Assembly: GCF_030247195.1 (NCBI RefSeq) | Contig: NC_080672.1 | Span: 84,194,113 to 84,258,112, forward strand | DNA: 64,000 nt | From: Topomyia yanbarensis | Lineage: Eukaryota > Arthropoda > Insecta > Diptera > Culicidae | Reading direction: 5' to 3' | Shown here: piece after piece, positions 21,290-32,530 of the stretch | Position numbering within the stretch: the stretch's first letter is position 1 | Layout of the letters: each line of letters opens with the position of its first letter | Notes under the pieces: model-generated | Database searches by the model: none | Told to the model about the DNA's origin: nothing | Seen by the model: only the letters and a program-made list of their open reading frames with translations | Program-made: the position numbers and the translations under genes

Positions 21290-22300
21290 TTTGTTTGATT
21301 AGTTTTAAAAACTTTTGAATTTATTTTTAAATATTCCAAACTATTCGGATATCTTCTGAAATCATCTAAAATTATCTGAAATCTTCCAAAAACTTCCAAA
21401 TTCTGCTAGAATCTCCGAAAATATTACTCAATAAATTTTAAATCGATTTCTTTGATCTTTTAGTCTTCTTAACTCTTCAATTTCAATGTTGTAAAATTTC
21501 CTGACGTGTTCTAAAATCATCAGAATTTTTTTCAATTAACTTTTGAAATGAAAGACCTTCGTTTTTCTTTCAAAGTGCTACATATTTCACAATCTTTTTC
21601 CTATCGTTCTTCCAAAAATTGCCTATTCTTTTTATTTCTAGAATCTATCGACATTACCTAAAATTAAATAAACTTCTTTTAAACTGTACTAAACTATTCT
21701 GAAATCTGTGAAAATTATCTTAACCTGCCTATCGTCTTTTTTTAATTTACTATAATCTGCTGGACGTTTCTAAATTATTTGGAGCTATTCGGCAATTTTT
21801 CAAATATATCCTAAAACCGTTTGGAGTCTTCTGAAAATTTATGAAAACTTTCTTAGTTTGCCGTAATTATCGAAAATCTAGATCCATTAGATTTCATCTA
21901 TTGGAATTTTCAGGGTTCTTTTTTATCTTCTGGAGTCTTCCAATGCTTTAAACCTCTGTCGTTTGTTTATAAAATTTGATTATATATTCTGATGTCTTCG
22001 GAATGTTTCACAATTTTCTGAAATCTTCCAACATTATTGAAATATTGAGTCAAGCGCAAGGCAAGTGATTATGTCAATAAAATTCCACCCCCTATCACGT
22101 CGCTCTGAAATACTCGAATGTTTTTTATAAAAATTACTAACGGGTATTGGAATATTTTGAAATTTCATAAAATCTTTTGAGCCCATATGAAGTGTTCTGA
22201 AATTTGCTGAAACCTTCTGATATTTTTTGAAATCTTTTAGAATCTTCTGAAATCTTTTAGAATCTTCCGGAATCCACAGATCTGGGTTTTTTTGGATCTA
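21290..22300. repeat. Degenerate TCTGAAATCTT-type low-complexity block, part 1
   Basis: Variants of TTCTGAAATCTTCTGAAAT recur with a loose ~10-12 bp rhythm of A-runs and T-runs. No unit is perfect over long distances. It looks like a very old, diverged short-period satellite. No coding potential. Confidence 0.65.
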
Positions 22301-22565
22301 ACAGAACTATTTAAATTTAAAAACAGGTATTCTGTAATAAATTCAGTTCACTTCAAATTTTGCAAATATATTTTCAGATATTGTGCACTTTACATTCGTA
22401 ATGTTAAATTTTTGAGCCACCCTATGTGTGGAAATATTGAGTGGAAAAAATATGTAAAAGATCATCAACTATGAATTCAGCGTCATAACATTAACAAAAG
22501 GTAAAATTATCAAATTCGGGCAACTTTTGAGATTTATTCCCAGTGTTGTATGGAGGGTGATCACT

Positions 22566-22649
22566 GTGCGGCGCTAGCTTAGTCATGTCACTAAGTTAGT
22601 GTCGGATTCTGGTGAGAGGAACTCGAAACGCATCTTTATAACTGGATTA
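22566..22649. mobile_element. MITE family M, copy A (single arm)
   Basis: GCGGCGCTAGCTTAGTCATG through GTGTCGGATTCTGGTGAGAG to an ATAACTGGATTA end match the right arm of the full copy at 27788-28110. The other arm is missing. It interrupts the low-complexity block. Confidence 0.75.
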
Positions 22650-24700
22650 GAAAAAAATCTTCCAAAATCTGAAATCTTCAGATATCTTCTTAAATTTTGC
22701 TATTTTTTTTCTCAAACCATCTAACATCAAAAATATTTTAATTTCTCCAGAAATTGCAGAAAATTATTTTTTTTTCTAAAACCATTTTAACTATTCATAA
22801 GTTCTATTCTTTTGGAAATCTTCTGGATTATTTAAAAAATTTTAAATTCACAAACATGCTGATTTCTCTATTTTTTCCAAACATACAGGAATTTTCCAAA
22901 ATTACTTAATATTTTAACAACTTAAAATCTTTTAAACTCAAAAACTTGCTAAATTTTTATTAATTTTTTTAAATTAGCTTAGTAAATTTTCTAACAAATT
23001 TCATAATACATTTTTCAACTTATGAAATCTATGGAAATTTTCGGGAATCTTCTATCATTTCATCTTCAGAGATGTAACTTTCTTAAATTTTGTAAACCCA
23101 AGCAAATAAAGAGCCCATAATATCCCCACTCTTAGCATAATAGACCTGAACAGTGGTCGTAGTGGTTCGTCTCCTACAAAAAATACCCCCGCTCTCATGG
23201 TGTTTGACAAAGGTGTTTGAAATGGAATCCCTTTTTGAAAACACCACATCATGCATACATGTATTGTATTTAAGGGTTATTGGTGTCTTAACGGTTGTGG
23301 AATTTGGCACCGTAAACAGGGTCTTATTAAGGGCCAATCTGGTGTTTGACCTACTAGAATTTTCTAGGGGAACTCTCCTAAAACAGTCCGAAATCGTCGA
23401 TAATTTTTAAAATATTCTGATATTTTCTAAAACTTTTTCAAAATATTCGAAACTTTTCGGTTCTTGAGTTTTCCAAAAAATGTTATTTTTCTAGGACTGG
23501 ACGAAAGAACGGGGGTGGTAAACCTGAGTAACTTGAAGGAAACTCCTGAACGTCTACTAAGAGTTTGACTTTCCCTTTTCAAAATAAACCATCTACTAGG
23601 TTCAAGAACGTAAAACGAAATTGTTTACCTCGTCACTGGATAGTAGTGTTGGAGCAGAAGATTTTATAGCCGTGGAATGCGCGTAGATGATTATGCTTAC
23701 GGGTCCGCCTTTTTATCTTATTTAAAAACAGCAATTAAGCGTTAGGTTTGTCGATTCATTATTTCAGAGCCACGGTAAGTCGCATACACTGGGAAAACAT
23801 TGCGCTTCATATCACATTATCATGTTTTTTTAAATCATCTGAAACCTTGAAGTTTTTCTAAATTTTTGGAAAATTTCTGGTCTTACATTTTTTAAACTAA
23901 CTAAAGTCTTCGAGAATTTCATGAAATTTTCTGAAGTTCTTTGATATTTTCTAGATTTTTCCTATGTTTTTGGAATAGTCTAAAATTATCAGAACCTTCT
24001 GAAATTGAAGTGTGGAATCTGTTGAAGTCTTTTGAAATATTCTATCACTCCTTGACATCTGTAAGAATCTTCTAAAATTTTCCATTTTGATCATCGGAAT
24101 TTTTTTTTACGTTTTCAAAATCTAATATATTTTTCATATTCTTTTGAAATCACCAGACCATCTTTAAAAAAATAAATTCTGATGTCTTAGATTTCCTAAA
24201 TCCTTCCAAATTTTACAGAGATCTTCTTTACTCTTTGAAAACCTATGCAGAAAATTTTCATAAAAGATTTTCAATCTCTCCAAAATCTATTGGAATAATA
24301 ATAAGCCCTTGAAAATTCCTAAACTTTTCCTTGGTTGAAAGACCCTTTGAAGAACGCATCTACCCTGGTTTTTAGAATTCTTCTGGAATTCTAAAATCTT
24401 CTAATTTTTCCACAATTTTCAAAATTTCTGCTGGAATCTTGTAAATCCTGAAATGTTTTGAATCTCTCTAATATTCTTATGTCTCTGAAATCGGTTGAAA
24501 TTTTCTAAAAGTTTATACAATTAGAAAAAGTTTCAAAACACTTAGTAAAGATTTCATTGTTTTGTAGAAATTTCTAGTTCTAAAAGGTGTGAGAAGAATT
24601 TAGGATAATTTCAGAAAAAATTAAATAGATTCTAAAATATTTCGGAGGAATTCAGAAAAACATTTGAGATGACATCAAAAGATTTCAGAAAACTGCCGAT
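22650..24700. repeat. Degenerate TCTGAAATCTT-type low-complexity block, part 2
   Basis: A continuation of the same theme (AAATCTTCTGAAATC, TTCTAAAATTTTCC and so on). It is broken at about 23090-23400 and 23500-23810 by ordinary sequence, where small open frames on both strands carry no recognisable motif. Confidence 0.6.
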
Positions 24701-24961
24701 GGTTTAACATACAAAAGTCGACTACAACATTGTAGTAGATACTTGCTATTCAATCTCATTGCGTGTAAAAGTTTTAGTATCATCTTAGCGCCGAAATTTA
24801 GAACTACAAACTCTGCTCTAAAGGTGACACATGTTATGCACCAACATTTTCCGAATATACCAAACGAAACTGTTTTTTAGGAAAATGAATAAGATCGTGC
24901 ACTACGCTTTCTCCTTAGTGGAGCAAACTTAGGATAAAAACTATGGTTTCTCCACTGAGGA

Positions 24962-25112
24962 GGAGAATCTCGTGGAACATCACGCAGGACTAGGGTTTGC
25001 TCAAAAACATATCGTGTTTTCGTTTTTAGAGCTAGAGTCAATTCGGTGTTAGCTTAGTTAGTGTCGGATTCTGATGAGACGAAGTCGAAAAGCAAATTCT
25101 ATAACTAATTTA
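24962..25112. mobile_element. MITE family M, copy B (half element)
   Basis: CACGCAGGACTAGGGTTT, TTTTTAGAGCTAGAGTCAAT, GTCGGATTCTGATGAGACGA and ATAACTAATTTA correspond to the reverse complement of the left half (loop plus arm) of the full copy at 27788-28110. It ends cleanly at TTA at 25112, shortly before a Jockey RT remnant. Confidence 0.75.
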
Positions 25113-25194
25113 AGATTGGACTACCGAACTAAAAACTTGGGCCGTTAGGTCCTGGGTAAAACTAAAATGCTTTATTTCCATGACTAGATAACGG

Positions 25195-26046
25195 TTGTCA
25201 TACGAGATTGCCAGGCCCCAATATTCACTTCTACACTTCTACGTAATACCTCAAGGAAGCCACTTGGGACCGTTGATGTTTCTGCTACACTTTAATGATG
25301 TACATCTAGCGCCCAAGACTGCACTATTCTCCTTCGCGGATGATCTCAAGATTTTTCGTCTGAATCGCTCAATTGAAGATTGAGATTTCTACAGCACCAG
25401 TTTCAAGATTTTACTGATTGTGGTAGCTCCGGAGAAGTACCCGGTAATCTCATTTTATCGAAATAATGATTTGATTTATTTTAACTAGTGTTTGTTAGAA
25501 AAATATTGAACGCGTCAGTCACGTAAATAATTTGGGTGTGATTCTGGATTCTTAACTTACGTTTAAACAACACGTCTCCTATGCAATTGGTAAAACGTTT
25601 CGAGCACTGGGATGCATCTTCAGGATAGCCAAAAGTTTTACGAATATTTTAAGACACGAATATTTTAAGACAATCACTGTACTGTCCTTTATCTCGATCA
25701 ATCCTGGAATATTGCCCTGAAGTTTGGATCCTAAACTACAGCAACGGCGTTGGGTGAATTGAAACCGTGCAGCTTATCACGTTTCACGCTCCGTAGACTA
25801 CAGATCCGGTAGGTTCGTGGGAATACAGCAACAGTATTGTCCATCGCTGAAACTCTGCAAAGTCGTGTAGATTCCCCAGCTATTTTGGAGCATATCAGCA
25901 AAAACGTCACACCTCGAACTTTACGTAACAACATTCTGTTCCGATTGCCATTCAGATGTACTAATTATAATACACACATGGAGCCATCACTGACCTGCAA
26001 AGAATTTTCAACCAGGTCGCTTCAGCTTTCGATTTCATGTTCCTGA
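25195..26046 (+). pseudogene. Jockey-type reverse transcriptase remnant
   Basis: The plus strand encodes the RT palm block VIPQGSHLGPLMFLLHFNDV (about 25231-25290) and an intact-looking FADDLKIFR box (about 25335-25361), followed by a stop at 25381. Further pieces in other frames read VSYAIGKTFRALGCIFRIAK (about 25570-25630), an LEYCPEVW-like block (about 25700), and C-terminal PRTLRNNILFRLPFRCTNYN (25909-25970). The order matches a Jockey ORF2 C-terminal half, broken by at least three frameshifts and stops. It is similar to the remnant at 1-1174 and lies between two half-copies of MITE family M. Confidence 0.85.
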
Positions 26047-26049
26047 GCA

Positions 26050-26316
26050 AATGCTTGCTCAAGCGTGATGTCCCTCAAGAAAAGCAGTTGTTTTAAGCTG
26101 ATTAGAAGTAATGAAATCGAAACATTTGGTTTGGCTTTTCTTGCGAGACATCATGCTTGACTAGAGGTCAAGAACACAAATTGACTAGAGGTTAAGAACA
26201 CAAATTGTGTCTCCGTTTTTTGGAGCTAGCGTCAATCCGGCGCAAGCTTAGTCCTCTCACTAAATCAGTGTCGGCTTCTGATGAGACGAAGTCAAAACGC
26301 CAATTCCGTAACTATT
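26050..26316. mobile_element. MITE family M, copy C (loop plus right arm)
   Basis: GAAATCGAAACATTTGGTTT, TGGAGCTAGCGTCAATCCGG and GGCTTCTGATGAGACGAAGT to TTCCGTAACTATTT match the right half of the full copy. Inside, a 25-bp unit TTGACTAGAGGTCAAGAACA is tandemly duplicated at about 26157-26205. AGCGTGATGTCCCTCAAGAA is partly inverted as TTCTTGCGAGACATCATGCT. Confidence 0.75.
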
Positions 26317-27787
26317 TTTGTTCTGTTGTTTGTTTTTTTTTTTCATTATTTTATGACTATATTTGTGTACGTCTTGATTGTTACAAAAAAGATTAGTATT
26401 GAGACCAACATCATTGGGTCCATTTTGGGCAATTTTGGCATGTCATAATTGATTAATATTTCCTTCTGCGTCGGTTACCGTAGAGTGCCCTAATTCTCCG
26501 CTGATTTTGAGCTTGTCTCTGTGAATCCGTAGATATGTTCAATAATCCGAAGAAATCCGTAGGGTTGGCATCACTGAACAAGCTAAGATTTGTTTCAATC
26601 TAGTTTTACAGCCTCTCCCGGTCCTTTTGCTCATCCTTCCGTCGAAGAGACGTGGAAATTTCGAAGTAAAAAAACCCAACTCGCACAGGTAGATGATATC
26701 CTTCCACTAGCACCAAGCATCATCATGATCTGTGATGCATCCCGGTGCCGCTCTATCCCGGGTAGTAAGTAACGATATGATCAACAAAACCTGCGGAAAG
26801 AAGGAAAATATATTTCCGCTTTACGGTTCGGTTTCAGGGAACTTTCTTGCCCGCTGCTGGTAGGAATTGGAGAAACCCAACTCGAACGAAACGGTGGTGG
26901 TGTCGGTGTCCACAGGCCGGACAGGCAGATAGGTGCTGCATAATGTATGCAAATTTTGAAATGTCATTGGGACAGTAGTACGGGGTTACTGCCGCCGACC
27001 CGGTCCCTGGCCGCAGAATAGAGAATACATATTACCTAATCCCAAAAAAGGAGAGCGCATAAGCCATTGCACAACCATCGTTGCTGTTTTTGGCGACTGT
27101 TGTTATGTTGGCTTTCTGCACTGGGGGATGCAGATCAGCATCAGTCAAGACAAATGTCACGGAGAAAGTTGCGGTTGCATATACACAGCGGTAAATCTGA
27201 TTAGGCCTTTTTTTGCTTTCGCTCTGTTTCTCTCCCTCGTTCACAAAGCATATGACTTTTACAGATGCTCCCCTCAAGTGGAAATAAATCAATCTTTATG
27301 CATTTAGGTGATTGATAACAACGAACTCAACCTGTTCGGAAAAGTGCTCTAATGGTTTTGGCTTTATAGCGGTGCTGGGGGATTTCCTCCACGGCTGGGC
27401 GGGCCGTTGGCGGTAAAGTGTTTTTCGCTATTGGTAGGAAACATATGTTGTGGTCGGAAAGCGCTGCAGGAAAAATTGAACCTTCTGCATAGTACATGTT
27501 TGCTGCAAGAGGGTGGACGGAAAGATTGAATCGGCTTGAATAATTTTCAATGCTTATCTACAAATAATTAGTTGATTAACTCGTTAGTTTAAACACAGAT
27601 TTTTAAAATTCAGCTTAATCAACTAGATCGTTCAGGAAAAAATCTTAACATCAGTAGCATCGTAGTGCTAGACATGTTTGAAATGCACTATGGTTTATTT
27701 CTCCTTAGGTAAAAACTATTTTTTCGTCACTAAGTAGAACATTGTTTAACACCATCTTGGCACGTTAAGGGCACAAAAGCCTATAAT
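26317..27787. other. Mostly non-repetitive sequence
   Basis: GC-richer DNA with no recognised transposon. It includes balanced-composition stretches at 26590-27000 and 27330-27480 that look single-copy. Open frames at 26590-26772 and on minus at 27032-27292 have no recognisable motif. It could be intronic or regulatory DNA of a host gene. Confidence 0.35.
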
Positions 27788-28110
27788 TAAATTAGTTATG
27801 GAATTTGCGTTTCGATTTCGTCCCCTCAGAATCTGAAACTAACTTAGTGACAGAACTAAGCTAGCGCCGGATTGACGCTAGCTCCAAAAACTAAAACACG
27901 AGTTCTTTTTTAAACCCCTAGTCCTGCGTGCTGTCCCGCAAGAAAATGAATTCATCTTTACGCTGATGAGAACTAGTGAAATTGAAACATTTGGTTTGGC
28001 CTTTTGTTTTTGGAGCTAGCGTCAATCCGGCGCTAGCTTAGTCCTGTCACTAAGTTAGTGTTTGGATTCTGATGAGACGATGTCAAAACGCAAATTCCAT
28101 AACTAATTTA
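27788..28110. mobile_element. MITE family M, full-length copy D (323 bp)
   Basis: Both arms are complete. The left arm runs TAAATTAGTTATGGAATTTG, CTAACTTAGTGACAGAACTA, GCTAGCGCCGGATTGACGCT; the right arm is its inverse, ending CAAATTCCATAACTAATTTA. Arms are ~100-110 bp and separated by a ~110-bp loop with AAATTGAAACATTTGGTTTG. The element starts and ends with TA, fitting a TA target duplication. A smaller palindrome GCTAGCGCCGGATTGACGCTAGC (27872-27894) occurs within each arm. No coding potential. It is the reference for the partial copies listed here. Confidence 0.88.
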
Positions 28111-29337
28111 CTTTTAAAATTCAGTAACTGGAATCAGCGACGAATTACGTAGGAATTGTATCGTATCGTTTATAATTTCAATACTTTTTGAAGTATATAG
28201 AATATCTAGAACTAAGCATCAGATCTTTCCGATATTCAACGTTTCCGAACATTGTTCCAAGTGAGATGTACTTACCACTTTTAATGTTCACCCCATGCTG
28301 TCCATAGTTGTTTCGCTGCAACATTCAACACGCTTGTTTACATCCTTCCCCGACACATTGCGAGCTAATTATTTCTCCCGGCATCTTCTGACAGTGGACT
28401 TTTCCACTTCCATGACCATCAAATGAATGTGGTCGACCAGCGGCTGACGGCGTTGGTTGGTTAGCGGTTTTCTGCCTGCCGGTCGGTTGGTCGGTCGATC
28501 CGTTGGCTGGTTGGTTGGTGGTTGCTTCCAGGCGATGATGATTGCGGCACTATATGGCGAAAATTGTATCCGCATGCACCTTTGTATGAAAGGAGCGTTT
28601 CGCTATGGTGAGAACGAATGCTGCCGCTGCCGTCCGCCGCCATCACGCCATCACAGGTTGATTGAGGCGATTTTTCTTTCTTCTATTTTCCTCGATCCCC
28701 CTATTCAACCAACAACACGCGCATCGTTCGGGCGGGGTGTTATTAGTGTGGTTGCGGTGGCTAGGCGAATAATTTTCCAATTCACGGCTTTCGCGCGGCA
28801 ATATCCGAAGCCCTTTAGGTTTGGGGCGGCAGCCGGACCCCGAAGAGTGAGAGTGTGCTGCGATGGCCGCCGGTAGTACAGGAAGGTATTAATTCTAAAT
28901 TAATACTAGCGCTGAGCTCTTCTACGGCGGTGGTTTGCAGTGCAGTAATTTGCTAATCGTAACGTTCGTCAGTCGCGGATGTTTTTGCGTGGACTGCAAA
29001 GCTGAGTCGAGCAGTTTGCGATTTTGGGTTACGGCGGTTTGTTGTAGTTATTAGTGTTGGGAGCTGTCGTGTTATAGATACTTACTTTGAAGGCCCTTGG
29101 GAGTTAGTTTCGTGGAGGACTGGTAGTAATTATCACTTCGCTACGCCACAATGATGGTATACGAACAAAAATTGTAATACGTGCACACGATACACCAATC
29201 CAAACGTGTTCTGAAAGTTTGAAATCATGTAAACGGTTAATTGTCATATACGTAGATCTGTTCTGTACGCTATACTTAAATTTCTTACCTTCCGGTTGGT
29301 ACGAATGTTGCAGCCTAAATTTTTAAACATATTTCTT
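28111..29337. other. GC-rich, promoter-like non-repetitive island
   Basis: There are no transposon signatures from about 28250 to 29300. A GGTT/GGTC tetranucleotide-rich tract at 28452-28530 and an initiator-like CGTTCGTCAGTCGCGG (28964-28979) precede a G/T-rich segment. The 139-codon frame at 28457-28876 overlaps similar frames on the other strand and reflects base composition. It could be a host promoter or 5' UTR, which is inference only. Confidence 0.25.
28452..28530. repeat. Cryptic GGTY tetranucleotide tract
   Basis: An imperfect tract of GGTT and GGTC, for example GGTCGGTTGGTCGGTCGATC and GGCTGGTTGGTTGGTGGTTG. Confidence 0.7.
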
Positions 29338-29396
29338 TCGGCTTCATCTCATCAGGATCCGATACTAACTTAGTAACAGGACTAAGCTAGCGCCGG
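29338..29396. mobile_element. MITE family M, copy E, left piece
   Basis: GGCTTCATCTCATCAGGATC and ACTAACTTAGTAACAGGACT lead into AAGCTAGCGCCGG (29384-29396), where the copy is cut by the RTE element. The remainder lies at 31667-31698. Confidence 0.85.
29384..29396. repeat. 13-bp target-site duplication, left copy
   Basis: AAGCTAGCGCCGG immediately precedes the truncated 5' end of the RTE element and recurs exactly at 31667-31679, after its AT-rich tail. Confidence 0.9.
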
Positions 29397-31666
29397 CCTC
29401 CAAGAACATGGCCATTCGTAGCACCTTCTTCCGGCACAGCCTCCCTTATCGTTACACCTGGAGATCATCGCTACAGACGGAATCGCAAATCGACCACGTC
29501 CTGATCGATGGACGGAATTCTCCGACACTATCGACGTCAGGACCTATCGTGGCGCTAACATCGACTCTGACCACTACCTGGTGACGGTTAAATTGCGCCC
29601 AAAACTATCCGTCATTAATCGTGTACGGTACAGACGGCCGCCTCGGTACGATCTGGAGCAACTGAAGCAACCAGATGTCGCCACTGCATACGCGCAGCAC
29701 CTCGAGGCAGCGTTGCCGGACGAGGGAGAGCTCGATGTGGCCCCTCTAGAGGACTGCTGGAGAACAGCAAAAGCAACCATCAGCATCGTAGCTGAGGACA
29801 TTGTCGGGTACGAGGAACGGAGACGACGAAACGATTGGTTCGATGAGGAGTGCAGAGCGGTTTTGGAGGAGAAGAATGCAGCGCGAGCGGTCATGCTGCA
29901 GCATGGAATCTGACAGAATGTGAAACGATACAAACAGAAGCGGATGCAGCAGACACGCCTCTTCCGGGAGAAAAAACACCGCCTGGAAGAAGCGGAGTGC
30001 GAGGAAATGGAACTGCCGAAATATGTAGGGATAAGGACGGGAGCCTGCTGACGGACAACCGTTAGGTGATCGAAAGGTGGAAGCATCACTTCGACGAGCA
30101 CCTGAACGGCGAGGAGAATGTAGATACAGCTGACCAAGGCAACAGAGGATTTGACTACGTCAGTGCAGTTGAGGACGGGAATGAACCAACTCCCACGTTG
30201 AAGGAAGTTAAGGATGCCATCCAACAGCTCAAGAACAACAAAGCAGCTGGCAAAGATGGTATTGCAGCAGAACTCATCAAGTTGGGCCCGGAAAAGTTGG
30301 CCACTTGTCTGCACCGGTAAGTAGTCAGGATCTGGGAAACCGAACAGCTACCGGAGGAGTGGAAAGAACGGGTGATCTGCCCCATTCACTAGAAAGACGA
30401 CCATTTGGAGTGTGGGAACTTCCGAGCAATCACCATTTTGAATGCCGCCTACAAAGTGCTATCCCAGATCATTTTCCTTCGTCTATCACCTAAAGTAAAT
30501 GAGTTCGTGGGAAGTTATCAAGTCGGTTTTATCGATGGCCGGTCGACAACGGACCAGATCTTCACCGTACGGCAAATCCTCCAGAAATGCCGTGAATACC
30601 AGGTCCCAACGCATCATCTGTTCATCGACTTCAAGGCGGCATACGACAGTATCGACCGCGTAGAGCTATGGAAAATCATGGACAGCTTTCCCGGGAAGCT
30701 GACTCGACTGATCAAAGCAGCGATGGATGGTGTACAAAACAGCGTAAGGATTTCGGGTGAACTCTCCAGTCCGTTCGAATCTCGACGGGGACTGAGACAA
30801 GGTGATGGACTCTCGTGTCTACTATTCAACATCGCTCTGGTGTGATGCGACGAGCCGGGCTCAACAGCCGAGGCACGATCTTCACGAAATCCGGCCAATT
30901 TGTGTGCTTCGTGGACGACATGGACATTATCGCCCGAACATTTGGAACGATGGCAGACCTGTACACCCGCCTGAAACGCGAAGCAGCGCAGGTCGGACTG
31001 GTGGTAAATGCGTCCAAAACAAAGTATATGCTGGTAGGCGGAACCGAACCGATGTCTACCTAGGATCCTTATTAACGGCTGACAATAACGTGAGCCGTGA
31101 AATCCGAAAACGCATCATCAGTGGAAGTCGGGCCTACTATGGGCTCCAGAAGAAACTGCGGTCAAGAAACATTCACCCCCGCGCTAAATGCACCTTGTAC
31201 AAAACGCTTATAAGACCGGTGGTTCTCTATGGGCACGTGACTTGGACTTGGATGCTCGAGGAGGACCTGCAAGCGCTAGGAGTTTTCGAGCGACGAGTGC
31301 TAAGCACGATCTTCGGCGGTGTGCAGGAAAACGGTGTGTGGCGGCGAAGGATGAACCACGAGCTCGCTGCACTCTATGGCGAACCCAGTATCCAAAAGGT
31401 GGCCAAAGCTGGAAGGATATGGTGGGTAGGGCATGTTGCAGGAATGCCGGACAACAATCCTGCAAAGATGGTGTTCGCTAATGATCCGGTTGGTACAAGA
31501 AGGCGAGGAGCGCAGAGAGTACGATGGGCGGACCAGGTGGAACGTGAGTGTTGGGCGTAACCGACGTTGGAGAGCTGCAGCTACAAATCGAGTATTGTGG
31601 AGGCAAATTGTTGATTCAGTGTTATCATGAAATTGATGTTGAACTAAATAAATGAATAAACGAATG
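29397..31666 (+). pseudogene. RTE-clade non-LTR retrotransposon, 5'-truncated and inactive
   Basis: Read in order: endonuclease C-terminus with ESQIDHVLIDGR and the catalytic SDH box (29566-29574); a linker with RRNDWFDEECRAVLEEKNAA; RT N-terminus NNKAAGKDGIAAELIKLGPE (30235-30294); QVGFIDGRSTTDQIF, HHLFIDFKAAYDSID and GLRQGDGLSCLLFNIAL; the catalytic box FVDD (30908-30919, usual FADD); then YLGSLLTADNN, RPVVLYGHVTWTWMLEEDLQ, and C-terminal VGHVAGMPDNNPAKMVF. In-frame stops occur at about 29911, 30063, 30318, 30390 and 31062. About 30 residues are missing near 31060, and frames shift near 30840. The tail is AATAAATGAATAAACGAATG. Both strongly conserved motifs and the 13-bp duplication identify a real but dead RTE insertion. 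RTE ORFs are usually ~1000 aa; roughly the last 70% is here. Confidence 0.93.
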
Positions 31667-31698
31667 AAGCTAGCGCCGGATTGGCGCTAGCTCCAAAG
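31667..31698. mobile_element. MITE family M, copy E, right piece (with duplicated target)
   Basis: It begins with the second AAGCTAGCGCCGG (31667-31679) and continues ATTGGCGCTAGCTCCAAAG, which completes the internal palindrome of the MITE arm. The rest of the MITE is not recognisable beyond about 31698. Confidence 0.85.
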
Positions 31699-31699
31699 C

Positions 31700-32530
31700 T
31701 TCTACACTTTGAAATGTCAATCACAGCGCCGACTACGTCCTTGCAATCATCGAGGAAGAAAAGGAATGTTAGTATAACAAACGTGGTTTGAGAGACCGTG
31801 TATACTTCTGCATCTACACGTTTACCACGGGTAGATGTTTGTATTGGTAGGATGGGGTAAAGTCACAAATCTTGATTCACTTTGATCAGTGATACGATAT
31901 ATGCAGCTCTCAGAGATATTATCATGTGTTTATTGCTCTGGGCAACCGGTTGCCCAGTTGTGATAGATTTATCGTTTGTTGAATTAATTTGGAAATGCTC
32001 GGTTTGTCAAGAAAGTAACTTAATATAACCAACAAACCGACATTCGGGAGTGTTGTTTATGTTTAATTTAAATGATGATGAAAATGATTTTTTTATTCCT
32101 TGTTTCTTCATTCCGACGAAACACGACATTCCAAGAACAACACAATATAATGAAAAACGATTACCTTTACTGTCTAGAGACATTTATCGAAATAGATATG
32201 CTAATGTCTATGTAATTAAAGATTTCGTAATATAAGTATTATTAATCGTATATTAACTTCACTATCATTATGACAATAATGTATTGATTTCTTTCTCCGC
32301 AAAAGATTGTATAAGGTATCAATCCTTATATTATCCTTATTCGCACGTGTTGTTATACTAACTGAAATGCATTTAACCCGTTATGATCAAAGCACTACCG
32401 AAATACCTGAAACGACTAACTTCGTAAGTCGAATATAACAACTGACGACATGCGCGCGGCCTGCTATGCTATTTACTAGAAGAACAAGATTGAAGACAAT
32501 AAAAACGAAAAGAAACTTATTTAATCTCAA
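31700..32530. repeat. Dispersed repeat family F, copy 1 (diverged)
   Basis: Segments match the region 54.5-55.5 kb in the same order. ATGTTAGTATAACAAACGTG matches ATGTTAGTGTAACAAAAGTT, GTAGGATGGGGTAAAGTCAC matches GTGGGATGGGGTAATAAGTC, and CTGACGACATGCGCGCGG matches CCGACGACATGCACGCG. The segment also includes AGAACAAGATTGAAGACAAT, matching the other copy. One arm of a fold-back seen complete at 54.56-54.96 kb is present. No protein signal; the 61-codon frame at 32050-32235 is not supported. Confidence 0.6.

Noticed and set aside
28457..28876. 139-codon frame in the GC-rich island
   Set aside because: Overlapping open frames on the opposite strand, arginine/proline-biased composition and a GGTY repeat indicate composition, not coding.
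30614..30898. Minus-strand frames inside the 29.4-31.7 kb RTE element, including 29574-30314
   Set aside because: They are shadows of the plus-strand RTE coding sequence, which carries the recognised motifs.
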